From: Lepisosteus oculatus
Taxonomy: Eukaryota; Chordata; Actinopteri; Semionotiformes; Lepisosteidae
DNA length: 64,000 nt
Assembly (NCBI RefSeq): GCF_040954835.1
Contig: NC_090697.1
Coordinates: 2,368,501 to 2,432,500 of the forward strand
Direction of reading: 5' to 3'
Shown piece by piece: positions 34,901-44,400 of the stretch. The stretch's first letter is position 1. Each line of letters starts with the position of its first letter. A program made the translations under genes and the position numbers. A model generated the notes under the pieces. The model made no database searches. It had not been told where the DNA came from and saw only the letters and a program-made list of their open reading frames with translations.

Positions 34901-37095
34901 CAAAATTGCTCAAGCAATGGGGACCATTTGTAAATGGCAATTTTTAAGTCATTCCACGGATGCTCAATTGGACTGGTCTGGGCTTTGACTGGGCCAGTCC
35001 AGAACATTAACCTTTTTGGTTTTAAGCCACTTTAGTGTGGCTTTTGCTGTATGTTTTGGGTCACTGTCTGTTGGAAGATGAATCGTCTTCCAAGTTCCAG
35101 TGCTCTTGCGGATTGCAGCATGTTTTCCTCCAGGATATTTCTGTACTTCGCTCCATCCATTATTCTTTCTATCTTTCTATCTAGTTTTCCAGTACCTACG
35201 CAGAGAAACAGAAACATCCCCAAAGCATGATGCTGCCACCACCATGCTTCACTGAAGGGATGGTGTTCTCAGTGTGATGTGATGTGTTAGGTCTGGGCCA
35301 GACCAGATTTATTCTGAAATCATGTGAAACACCTCAACTGCACACAGGTGGACTGTCACGTATTCGTAACTACGTGACTTGGAGAAGAAAAGTTGGTTAC
35401 TTCAGAGGTGTGTCAAAGCAAGGCGGTGAATACCATTATGCATTCAATTATTTTATTTTTTTTATTTTTAATTAATTTAGTAAAATGTCTGGATTTTTCT
35501 TTCACTTTGACGGAAAAGCATACTTTGTGTTGATGAGTGGCAAAAAAAGTCTCGGTTAAATACACCATGGTTCCTGTAACACAATAAAATGTGAAAAAGT
35601 CCAAGGGGCGTGAGTACTTTTTATAGGCACTGTTTGCATCATCACATCAAGTGAGATGTATAAATACAGTACTTTACTCGCTCACACAAACGGATGGATG
35701 ATTCAACCGTCCATTTTTTAACCGCTTCTTCCACTTCAGGGTCCCCAGCAAGCAATGGGGGCAGGGTGGGATACACACCGAATGGGACAGCAGTCAGTCG
35801 CAGGGCACACACAGAGACCAACACAGACATGCACACACGCTCACACCAGGGCCGGCTTTCCCTAGCATGTCTTTAGATTGTGGGGGTGGACTGGAGAACC
35901 CGGAGGAAACCCACATCAACACGTGGAGAACATACAAACAACATGCAGATTGCACCCCAGGAATTGAACCCAGGGCCCCAGACTATCAGTGTAAAAGGTC
36001 ACTTGTGTTGACTTTGGCCATGTTTAAAGTGATGGTGCCAAGTGAACTCGAAACAAGTCTCTGCCTGACAGGTTTGAATGGCTATTGTTCAAGTTTAAGT
36101 GAAGTTTTCAATGTGAGAGTTTCATGGCCATTAATGACACTGTTTACTCCCTGAAACAGATCCTCCTCCTGGAGCAGGGGAGGACCTCTGCAGAGCTGAG
36201 CGGAGCTACAGTGAGCAGCCGACGGGCTGAAATGGAGGCCCTGCTGGCTAAAGAGGAGCGAGAGAACGTGAATCTTCGAAGGGACAAAGCCCTGCTAGTG
36301 GATCTTATTTCCAGCCTTCAACAAAAAGTAACATCTGTGTTTTTCAAGACAACACTCCATATGTATCCCCCTTGACTGCACATTCCTGTCAATAACAGCA
36401 TAAAGTAACAGTAACGGATATACAATAACAGATTGTATATCTGTATATAAAACAAATTGTAACAAAGCTGGAGCACTAGAGGGCACTATTGTGTTTAATA
36501 AAATGTGAAAAATTATACTGCTTACAAACTAGACTGTTTGGAGGTGAAAATAAGCATTAGACTTTTTAAAGATTTTTCTCTCTCCATTGAACCAGTTCAA
36601 CTAAGTTATTTTTGCTAAGCATAATCAAATTTGGACAAGCTGTTTAAAAGAAATAAACAACACTGATGCAAAGGGCGATCCCACTTGAGGAACTAGTTTT
36701 CCACGGTTTCCCTCCAGCACTTTCTGTTTACCAGCCTTTCCTCAAGGACTCCCTGTTTTTACGAATTAAAACTGTAGCCGTTTGACTTTCGGTTCCATGT
36801 ATTTTTGTCATAAGCATACACTTAATTTGACTTTCGGTTCCATGTATTTTCATTGCAACATTCTATAAATAAATTGCAAATTATTACAATGCCAGGAACT
36901 CAAGATACTGTACATCTTTGTCTTGTGTTACAGCTCATTGCAAAGGACAGCGAGCTGGCACAGATATCCTCCAGAATTGAGATATATCACAAGGACATCT
37001 CAACTCTGAAGTCCCTACAGCTCAGTGAAGAGAAGACGGCTTTAAACAGACACCAGCCTGTCAGAAAAATGACAGACTCTTTAGTACAGTACTGA
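28933..37095 (+). CDS. Unrecognised coiled-coil protein gene (ten coding exons, 430 residues)
   Basis: Coding exons 28933-28958, 29279-29359, 29686-29764, 30210-30324, 30468-30652, 30892-31046, 31553-31715, 32563-32721, 36160-36327 and 36934-37095 join in one frame through matching splice phases to a TGA stop. The start ATG at 28933 has a purine at -3. The protein is rich in Glu, Lys, Gln and Leu with heptad spacing almost throughout (residues ~10-400). It has no signal peptide, membrane helix or zinc motif, and ends with a short non-coiled tail (MTDSLVQY). The first conserved-looking block is [15 protein letters not shown], then [21 protein letters not shown] cannot name the family. A structural role, perhaps ciliary or centrosomal, is inferred from the coiled coil and the X-box promoter. 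An AATAAA follows at 37246. An upstream ORF (28307-28450 plus 28752-28790) would extend the N-terminus in frame, but it lacks ATG and looks like promoter and 5' UTR. Confidence 0.82.
29123..29188. repeat. Direct repeat near coiled-coil gene exon
   Basis: A 28-bp segment containing CTTCGGTGTATTTTCCTTAT recurs after 38 bp, in the intron before 29279. Confidence 0.8.
29279..29359 (+). CDS. Coiled-coil gene, exon before the U12 intron
   Basis: The exon is 81 nt with acceptor CTTTCTTATAG. It encodes [20 protein letters not shown] and then ELEATF. No GT donor follows in the expected place. The frame and similarity of the next exon require the exon to end at TTTCT|atatcc, an AT-AC donor. Confidence 0.82.
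29360..29685 (+). other. U12-type AT-AC intron (326 nt)
   Basis: The donor ATATCCATT matches the U12 consensus ATATCCTTT at eight of nine positions. The branch-site motif TCCTTGAC at 29665-29672 fits the U12 branch consensus TCCTTRAC. It sits 13 nt before the intron's final AC (29684-29685), within the short spacing typical of U12 introns. Removing the intron restores CT|T CGA GAA, giving an uninterrupted coiled coil ([18 protein letters not shown]). A read-through instead hits a stop after about 30 non-coiled residues. Confidence 0.85.
29686..29764 (+). CDS. Coiled-coil gene, exon after the U12 intron
   Basis: The exon has 79 nt from the AC acceptor to donor TTACAG|gtacat. It encodes [19 protein letters not shown] and then HMLRSLQ. 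The exon is open only in the frame predicted by the AT-AC splice. Confidence 0.82.
30210..30324 (+). CDS. Coiled-coil gene exon
   Basis: The acceptor is TTATTCAG and the donor GATG|gtaagt (phase 0 to 1). It encodes [18 protein letters not shown] and then [17 protein letters not shown], with a regular heptad pattern. Confidence 0.85.
30468..30652 (+). CDS. Coiled-coil gene exon
   Basis: The acceptor is ATTTCTTCAG and the donor GAG|gtgagt (phase 1 to 0). It encodes the most regular coil in the protein, for example [19 protein letters not shown] followed by [19 protein letters not shown]. Confidence 0.88.
30892..31046 (+). CDS. Coiled-coil gene exon
   Basis: The acceptor is CATTGCACAG and the donor CTGAG|gtgctg (phase 0 to 2). 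It encodes [18 protein letters not shown], then [19 protein letters not shown], and ends at [10 protein letters not shown]. Confidence 0.86.
31239..31284. repeat. Perfect 15-bp inverted repeat
   Basis: CAGCTTTATCAAGCT (31239-31253) and AGCTTGATAAAGCTG (31270-31284) are exact inverse complements with a 16-nt AT-rich loop, in an intron of the coiled-coil gene. Confidence 0.85.
31553..31715 (+). CDS. Coiled-coil gene exon
   Basis: The acceptor is TGATGAACAG and the donor GATAAG|gtgcag (phase 2 to 0). It encodes [20 protein letters not shown] and continues to [18 protein letters not shown]. Confidence 0.86.
32563..32721 (+). CDS. Coiled-coil gene exon
   Basis: The acceptor is GTACCTCTGCAG and the donor GACAAG|gtacaa (phase 0 to 0). 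It encodes [20 protein letters not shown] and then [18 protein letters not shown]. The next intron (32722-36159) is the gene's longest and has taken in a GC-rich insert, a Tc1 element and a SINE. Confidence 0.85.
33130..34130. repeat. GC-rich insertion in coiled-coil gene intron, unclassified
   Basis: About 1 kb is clearly richer in G+C than the flanks and has no long coding frame. It contains a 19-bp direct duplication (GCTGGAGCTCAGGACACAG) near 33710-33745. It looks like an inserted element, but I cannot name it or find its ends. Confidence 0.35.
34568..35632 (-). mobile_element. Tc1-like DNA transposon, inactive
   Basis: The ends CAGTGCCTATAA... and ...TTATAGGCACTG begin inverted repeats of about 190 bp that match with scattered differences. 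Minus-strand pieces of Tc1 transposase are clear: [19 protein letters not shown], then GRRFIFQQ (35223-35032) and [12 protein letters not shown] (about 34970). The DPKHTAK catalytic block is lost to a frameshift and the N-terminal half is missing. A run of 15 C lies at 34771. Confidence 0.85.
35695..35995 (-). mobile_element. Fish interspersed repeat (GTTAGC type), minus
   Basis: The minus strand reads GGGTTCAATTCCTGG, CTCCGGGTTCTCCAGTCC and AAGCGGTTAAAAAATGGACG. It sits between a Tc1 element and the ninth coding exon of the coiled-coil gene. Confidence 0.7.
36160..36327 (+). CDS. Coiled-coil gene exon
   Basis: The acceptor is CTGAAACAG and the donor CAAAAA|gtaaca (phase 0 to 0). It encodes [20 protein letters not shown] and then [19 protein letters not shown], ending LISSLQQK. 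Confidence 0.84.
36781..36850. repeat. Direct repeat before last coiled-coil exon
   Basis: TTTGACTTTCGGTTCCATGT followed by ATTTT occurs twice, about 45 bp apart. Confidence 0.8.
36934..37095 (+). CDS. Coiled-coil gene last exon
   Basis: The acceptor is CTTGTGTTACAG. The exon encodes [20 protein letters not shown] and then [19 protein letters not shown], followed by a short polar tail and TGA (37093-37095). A polyadenylation signal AATAAA lies at 37246-37251. Confidence 0.86.
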   Translation, partial: LIAKDSELAQISSRIEIYHKDISTLKSLQLSEEKTALNRHQPVRKMTDSLVQY

Positions 37096-37245
37096 GAGTA
37101 GTGTGTGTTGTTTTTTCAAAGTACTGATTTTTATCTTCAGTTCAGAAGGAATTTAATTAGGAGCAGTTATAGTGGATGTATTAATTAAAAAGAATGGTAG
37201 ATGTGTTTGAAACTTTTAAGAGTTTGTGATCATGGTATCAACTTA

Positions 37246-37251
37246 AATAAA
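37246..37251 (+). terminator. AATAAA polyadenylation signal of the coiled-coil gene
   Basis: A canonical AATAAA lies 151 nt after the stop codon, in AT-rich non-coding DNA. Confidence 0.6.
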
Positions 37252-37700
37252 TTTGTCTGATGAGTATTGTCACTTTCAGAAATGTGGTAGTGTAAACAAA
37301 CGAATTACAAATCATTAGACTATAAATAATGAAGAACATATTCCGAAAAACAACCTACACAGACTGGTCATTTATAGCTTTATATCTGGGGTATCACTAA
37401 ACTTTACCTTAAGTAATGCCAAATTATGTTATAAACTCCAAATTTGTCAAGTATATATAAATTAAAATATTTCATAGTGGATTCTTCAGGTACTAGGTAA
37501 AATAAACTTCATTGTCCCATGGGGTAAATATTTATGGACACGCTTCTGTACCGCTGAATACATCACAAAACACATCTATTGTACTGTACATGCCTAACTC
37601 ATTACAAACAATGGCACGTTAAATATAACAGTAAGCAGCTGGTACTCGTCATTTTGGACAGAACGAAAAGTGTCATACTGTCTTGATGAAAATGTATTAT

Positions 37701-37860
37701 GCAAAGGAACAGGTATGGGTTTATTCCATGCTGAAAATAACGCAACGTTTCGGCTGTTGAACCTTCTTCAGGTCAGCCTGAAGAAGCCTCCACAGCCGAA
37801 ACACTGTTTTTCTTCTCTTTTCAGCAGGGAATAAACCTTTACTGTACTTGTTCCTGTGCA
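37701..37860. repeat. Inverted pair of Penelope-like termini (hairpin)
   Basis: The left arm, 37701-37772, ends GAACCTTCTTCAGG. The right arm, 37777-37860, starts CCTGAAGAAGCC, with only TCAG between them. The arms pair over about 75-80 bp with a few mismatches and indels, and both carry the GTTTCGGCTGT and ATTCC(A/C)TGCTGAAAA words of the element terminus at 7866-7950. Confidence 0.75.
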
Positions 37861-38235
37861 GCCTACGCGTGCTGACACAGCTACCTACTTGAACTACAAT
37901 TTATGATGGTAACCTCCTTGTTTACTTTATTATTGCGACTCACCCTGGTTAAAAGGGTCAGCCATTTCATGCAAAAACCAATGAAACCGAACCACAACTT
38001 TCAACAGACTAGCTGAATTCCTAACCGAAGACAGCCCACCACACGGTGTTTGCTATGCTTAAAGAAAAGTTTGATCAGCATTTTAGAAGCTCGTTGTAAA
38101 ATTAATTTATTTTAAAGTGCGTCTTATTTGAGCTTTTACTCACTCGAAGGAATAAAAGTAGCGTGTGTTCTCAGCGCTTTAAGGCAGTAATAATAATAAC
38201 CTTCAGTGCCGTTTGCGCGGTGAGGAGGCTGTGGC

Positions 38236-38389
38236 TCCGCCCTGCGGGAGCTGGGGTGTGAGTGACAGCAGAGAGACCAGGAGTCAACACAGGCGGCCGG
38301 ACGGACCGGCCTCGGCTTCAGAACTGGTGAGGCAGACGAGGGCCGCTCAGAACTGGTTCTGGACTGGAAACCGGCACTGCGCCGCTAAC
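38236..38389 (+). promoter_or_regulatory. TPD52L1: TPD52L1 GC-rich promoter and 5' UTR
   Basis: About 200 bp (38200-38420) are GC- and CpG-rich in an otherwise AT-rich region. A GC box (TCCGCCC) lies at 38236-38242. The segment ends at the TPD52L1 start codon and resembles a small CpG-island promoter without a TATA box. The upstream frame is open but has no ATG. Confidence 0.6.
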
Positions 38390-38408
38390 ATGGAGAGCAG
38401 ACAGCACG
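38390..38408 (+). CDS. TPD52L1: TPD52L1 exon 1 (coding part)
   Basis: ATG at 38390 encodes MESRQH plus one base of Gly, with donor CACG|gtgagc (phase 1). Its short length and phase match exon 1 of vertebrate TPD52L1. Confidence 0.9.
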
Positions 38409-41400
38409 GTGAGCCGCTCTTCGTTACTGTTCTGCACCGGGGACACAAACTATCCGCCACTCTTTCTTGAAGGATGAGAAATGTAAGATAGTGCATGTGA
38501 AATATCCACGGCTTGTGACACACTTTGACTGCTGATCTGCAGCGGCACATCTGGTTTGGCAACATTGCACGGCAGGAGTAAACTTTGCGCTCCTCCTTTT
38601 TAAATAGCAAAATATTTTCTTAAAACAACTGCGCGAGGTTTGCTTATTGTTCAACTTTACACATTAGAGAAAAAATAGAACAACGTCATAAGATATTTAT
38701 TTAAGTACATTTCAGATTTTTCCTTTTGGCGACGGTTCCCCGATTTCCTTTCCTGTATACTTGATCTTAGCGTTGTTGTCATTAACTTTCTTTTTTTTTT
38801 CAGTTTATTAATTCATTTCCTTTAACACGAGACTCATTTGTCAGGATCAAATACAAAATGCTGTCGATGCGCTGCAATAGGTCCTTTTCTGCCAACGCCA
38901 GTAGTTCGGAGACAGGCGATGAAGCTTTCTTGCGCTTCTGTGTTAATTTGGAGATTTGAACTGTTGAGGTTCCTTGTTCTCCGAAGACCTTTGGCTTTCT
39001 GTCGCTGTCTGATCATTTATTTATGTGACCACCTGAATAAAAAAATGATTGTGTCGCGCAGAACAAAGGGAATGGTGTAGTTTGTTCAAACATTATACAA
39101 AAACTGTCCCCTTGGTGCTTTTTAGCCCTAAGAAACAAAACGAGATCAAGTCTGTATTCCGTAAGGTTTCATATCTACGGCACTTCTACAATTCTGTCAA
39201 ATTAGAATCTAAATCTTCTATAATTCTGTCATACAGTTAGTACTGAGAAGAACACCTGAGTTATGCAAATATTCACGGTGGTATTCTAGCTGTGAGTGTC
39301 GTGGATCATCTCGAACAGGTGACGCACCTGTTCTGTGAGTCCCCCTGCACGCTTCATCTAGACTGCTGGGGAGTAGCAGAACTGAACCTTATATTCATGA
39401 TTTAGTTCTCAGTTCTGCTGGGAGGAGGAGGCGTTTGAGTAGTTGCAGGAGTTTAGAGGGTTTAATGACTGGAATAATGTTAGTGTATGAACGAGAGGGG
39501 AGACAACTTGGTTAGCAAACACCAGAGATCTTACGATTTTTATAATGCATATAAATTTTTTTTTTTTTGGAAAACCTAGGAAAAGGTCCGTTTTCATTAG
39601 GAAATAACATACAGAAGAAGTGAAATCTCCATGAGAGTACTTACCAGGCAACCTGTACTATTTTCCATACATGGTGGCTCTGTGGTTAGTGTTGCTGTGT
39701 TGCAGCACTGGAGCCCTGGGGTGCTATCTGAGTTAGTACTGTATGTTCTTCTGTGTATGTCTTAGTTTTCTTCGTGGGCTCCTCCTCTCACCGTTCAGAA
39801 ACCTACTGGCAGGTTAATTGGCTTCTGGGAAGATTGGCTGTGGTGTGGCTGGTCATGTCTGTGTCTGTGTCTGTGTCCAATGATGGACTGGCGTCCTGCC
39901 CAGAGTGTGTCCTGCCATGTGCCTGCAGCATGCCCGGACAGACTCCCCCCAGACCCTGTATTGGAAGAAACAATTAGGAAATGGAAGAGTAGCAGTTTTC
40001 TCAGTAGTCTATTAATGCAGCAGTAATAGTTCTAACTAAGAACTATTGTTGTGTTTGAGTTTCGTCCTGCTACACATTAACATATAATTTTAAATTTTAC
40101 TATACAATAAAATATGAGTCGTTTTTTTTTAATCCAGGGGAGAGTGGGTGTTTTTGATAATAAAATAAAAAATGGAAATAAAATAGATTTGATGAACTAT
40201 GTCTTGCATTCCTCCATTCTTTCCCATTAGTTAGCAGAAAGCTACTTATTCCTCTTCAAGCCAGGGAGTCTGTTAAGGTTATAAAAACTGTCACTTTCTG
40301 AACACCGGTTCTGAAAGTGGAATTTACACAGTTTTACACCTCCTTCGAGCCCACTGCACTGCAACAAGACAATTACTGTGGTAGGTTATTTAAACTGTTA
40401 TAATTACAGTGAGTTGTAACTCGCGGTTGTAATGCCATTGTAGAACTGTCTTTTGTGGTGTCCTACATTCACCCTAATAATCTTGAGACAGGCCGGCTTT
40501 CTCTCCCCTATCAGCCGGGTGCCTGGAAACAGGTTGCTCTGCCCAATTTGTGTCAGAAGAGTAGAGATCATTTGTGTGTCCTTTAATTAGAGAAGATTAA
40601 AACGATTCAGGAAGAACACGGAGAAACTTCCTTTGTAACCTGTATGTAAAACCTCCCACTAACTGCTGCTGAGGAACTAGCTCCTGGTTGTTGTTTTCCT
40701 ATTTCTTTTTCTTTACTTGTCTGTGTCATATTTTGCACTTCACTGAAGTATGTATTATACACTTTTTCAATCCTTCGTGCACGGAAAGATGGTCCATCGT
40801 TTGTGATTTTTGCAGACCAGAATTAGGCTTCTTGCACAGCCTCTTGGGTAAAAATACATTTCCCTGCAGTTTCCACTGGTTCGTGTTTCACTGTTGATTG
40901 TGTTGAAGTCCTTTTGGTCGATTGTGATAATGCATTTGAGGATTTAGAAATCTTAAATCAGATGTCCTCTGTTAAGGACTAAAAAGGATCAGTTCCAGTC
41001 AAATATCACAACACAGTACACTAGTCTTTCGACCACACAGGAATGCATCTGGTCTCTCTTCACTATACTAGAATTCAGAAAAGCAATTTCTTTTTCATAA
41101 AGTAACTAAAATTATACATAATATTAAGTAGTGATATTTGCTGTATGCTCTATACATTTGTATGATATATTTGCTTTAAGCTGTCTCTCAGACCTTTTCA
41201 AAAACTTTATCTCATGAAAATAGCTTTATTATCTCATTGTTGACAGTGAAAGTATTTGTTAATTATAATGCTACAAAAGTTGAGAAAGCGAACTTGGTAA
41301 GGTATTAGTTAAGGTAGCATTCTGTATTGCAGCTTGGGAAATTTAAGGTTAATTCGTTTTGTAACGAAGTGACAGGATTTGGAATGCAGTTTGAAATCAC

Positions 41401-44400
41401 TTGTTCATTGTCTTATAAACACTTTTATCATATATTTGAGACTCATTGTGTAAAAAAATCTTCATCAAATATGAAACAGCAAATCTATTGAGGGCATGTT
41501 CTGTAGCCCTAATTCTGTTGTTTAGACAAGTGATTCATTTACATATTTTACCTTGTGGGAGGAATGAATTATTTCCCACTTGTGTGAAGTGAGACTGTAT
41601 CAAACCATGTGAATGGCTGATGACTGTGTACATCTGAATTGTCAGACTCTTTAAACAAATTTCTCTTCTATACTTGAACTTTCATGAGAGTAAACCACAT
41701 ATGAAACCACAAATACTGTAGCAATGATGTGAAAGAAATCCTTCTAAAATCCCCACACACCTTGTTAATTTAAGAGGTGAAACAGTTTTTCACTTCCCTG
41801 CCTGTCTTCTGTGTAGTGGAGCTGCTCCTATATGTACAGCCCTTTCAGATCCTCTCACATCGCAATTAAATGAGTTATGCAAATTCAGGGAAATGTGCAT
41901 CTATTCTATATTTTACAACTGTTTTAGTACAATGCTCTTAACAAAGAATATACCACATGCTTTTCTTCTACTGGTGTTTGTTACACAATAAATAGTAGTA
42001 AGCTGTAAAACATTTTCATCATTGTTATTTCATAAAATCTTATCCAGATAACCCCACCTTTCATTTAGAAAGATTCTCACTCTGTTTTCCAGATACGATA
42101 ATGTCTTCCCTCGTGGACTGTTTTCAGGCATAGTATTCCTTTCTGCTGTTTGAGCACATCCAGACACATAAAAACTTAAATACAAGTGCTTTAGCTTATT
42201 CCTCATGTAAAACATCAGGGCTCCATCTCATCATTCATAATCCACCAAAGCACTTCTGCTGATTGTTTCAGTGTTAACAAAAATGTTTTTCTTCATTACT
42301 ACTGTGGAAGAATGCAAAGCTGAAATATAAAAAGATGGAAGAAAAAATATAACACTTTCCAAGTGACCGTTTTCTTTTTCTTCATTCATTCTGTTTTTTA
42401 GCATGGAACTAAGATCTGCTCCTGCTTTTGGAGCTCGCACTCTGCAACAGGTTTCCACTTTAACCTTTGTTACTGTTTTTCTGTCGAAGGAGTCAGTGTG
42501 CACACGGCCAGTGTCACAGTATTGAATAGCTCTGCATGTACAGTACAAACATGCAGTACTCTGGCAAATACTGCACTGCTGGTGGACAGCTCCCCCAGAC
42601 TCACTGGGAAACACACATTCATTGCAAAATTAAAGTAGACAACAATTGTTGTGGAAAATATCATTTGATATTAATGAATAGGACTGTAATAATCAAAGCC
42701 AGAAGACTGGACGTTTTTTGAACTAGTTCCCCTTTTCTGTTTGTGCGCAGCGTTGTGTGAGTGCAGGTGTAGGGTCTGCTCTGTGAGTTGTGAGCAGTAG
42801 CAGAGCACGTGGGTGGGACAGTGAATGTGAATGGACGGACCCCAGAGAGCTGATTCTGTGTAGGCATTCTGGCTTTTTCATCTGCATGGGAAGTTCTCTC
42901 TCCTCAAGTGGTGTGAGTGTGGAGCTGTGTCATCCTGTGAGCTACAAAACTGTCCTGTGTTTTTTTTTGCTATTTGATCAATTAATATCATTCTTACAAA
43001 GCTAAAACAAATTTTAGTATAAAATGCATTGGTGTGAATGTGTGTTTCCTGAGGAGCATTTTAAATGTGGTTTGTTCTTCGGTGGGGCTGAAATGTACTG
43101 TATTGTCCAGGCAGAGCAGCTTAGGCAAGTTGAAACCGTCAAATCATGTTAGTCAAATATATGGAATATATTATAGAATTAAAAGGGGTTCATATTAAAA
43201 TCAGCAGGTATCCTGACCAGTAGGTAAAATATTTTAGATAATTTCAGGGGATTTATAGGTAATCATTTGAATAATTGAACATTCAGATCAACGTCTTTTC
43301 TTATTATTATTGTTATACAGGTTGAAGCACAAAATGTTTAAAAATGTTGGACTGCAAGGCAAAGACAGAGACACATGTCTGGACTGAGGATTCTCCTACA
43401 CTTTTACAACATGTCCAGGAATTATATTGACAATCTAGCAGTCTTGTTCTGGCTCTGACCTTTTAATCAGCAGCACAGGGAGTTAGACGTCACTGTCGAC
43501 TTTTTTCTGTTTCACCAGCATCTAGCCAAAGGAGTACCGAGTTAAATCCAGACCATCAGATAATCTGCTAAGAAAATCCCTCTGATTACTGTAATGCTGC
43601 AATTATATAACTCTTTGGAAAGAGGGCAACATGTTTGCTGGACTGTAAAATAAAGTCCTCGTTTGTTCTCCTTCTTATTAATGTCATATTTGAATGCCTC
43701 CCAGGAAAAGTCAATACGAAGGATCCGAAACCTCTTGTTTTTTAGTCAGCCTTTTGGGCTGAGGATATTAAAGTCAGGTCTTCATCAATATCTCTAAAAT
43801 TAGAATGAGCGTTGAATTAATTTACTGTCTTAACGTATAAGGCAGTATTAGATGACCAATTTTCACTTCAACAGATTTCCCAGTAAAGAAGGCTGTAGCT
43901 CTTTAATGTTTACAAATATTTTCCATCCATCCTTCCATTTTCTAACCATTTCTTCCAGTTTTAATTGGGAGGGAGCCGGAGCCTGTCCCAGCAAGCCATG
44001 GGCACAAGACACAGGGTTACAGATATTTTTTAAATCATTATCTTCTAAAATAACCAATTAGTCAGGACTCTGAACTACCAACTATTCTGGAATGTAGTCT
44101 TTAATTTCCATACTACTGTACATGTTTTCTTTGCATTAAAAATTAAACCAGGTGTATTTCAGAGAGCTGAATGACACTGTGAAGTGGAGTGATATGATCA
44201 TGTTACAACAACCTTTTGAAACAAGAGCTGTAGAACGCAATACAAGGCAACGAGTATAATAGATGAACAGGAGGATAGTATGATTAAGCAAAAATAACAC
44301 TAGTCCTAATCATAACTTTTATTAGTTCTAATCATTACTTGAACGACAAATTTACTGTAAAGAAGACATTGAAGATGTTTGTATAACAAATTGATGCAAG

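Noticed and set aside
38213..38389. N-terminal extension of TPD52L1
   Set aside because: The frame is open but begins without ATG. The ATG at 38390 has a strong Kozak context and matches the family start.
42231..42614. 127-codon minus-strand open frame
   Set aside because: No recognisable motif, splice context or start environment. It lies in TPD52L1 intron 1 and is consistent with chance.
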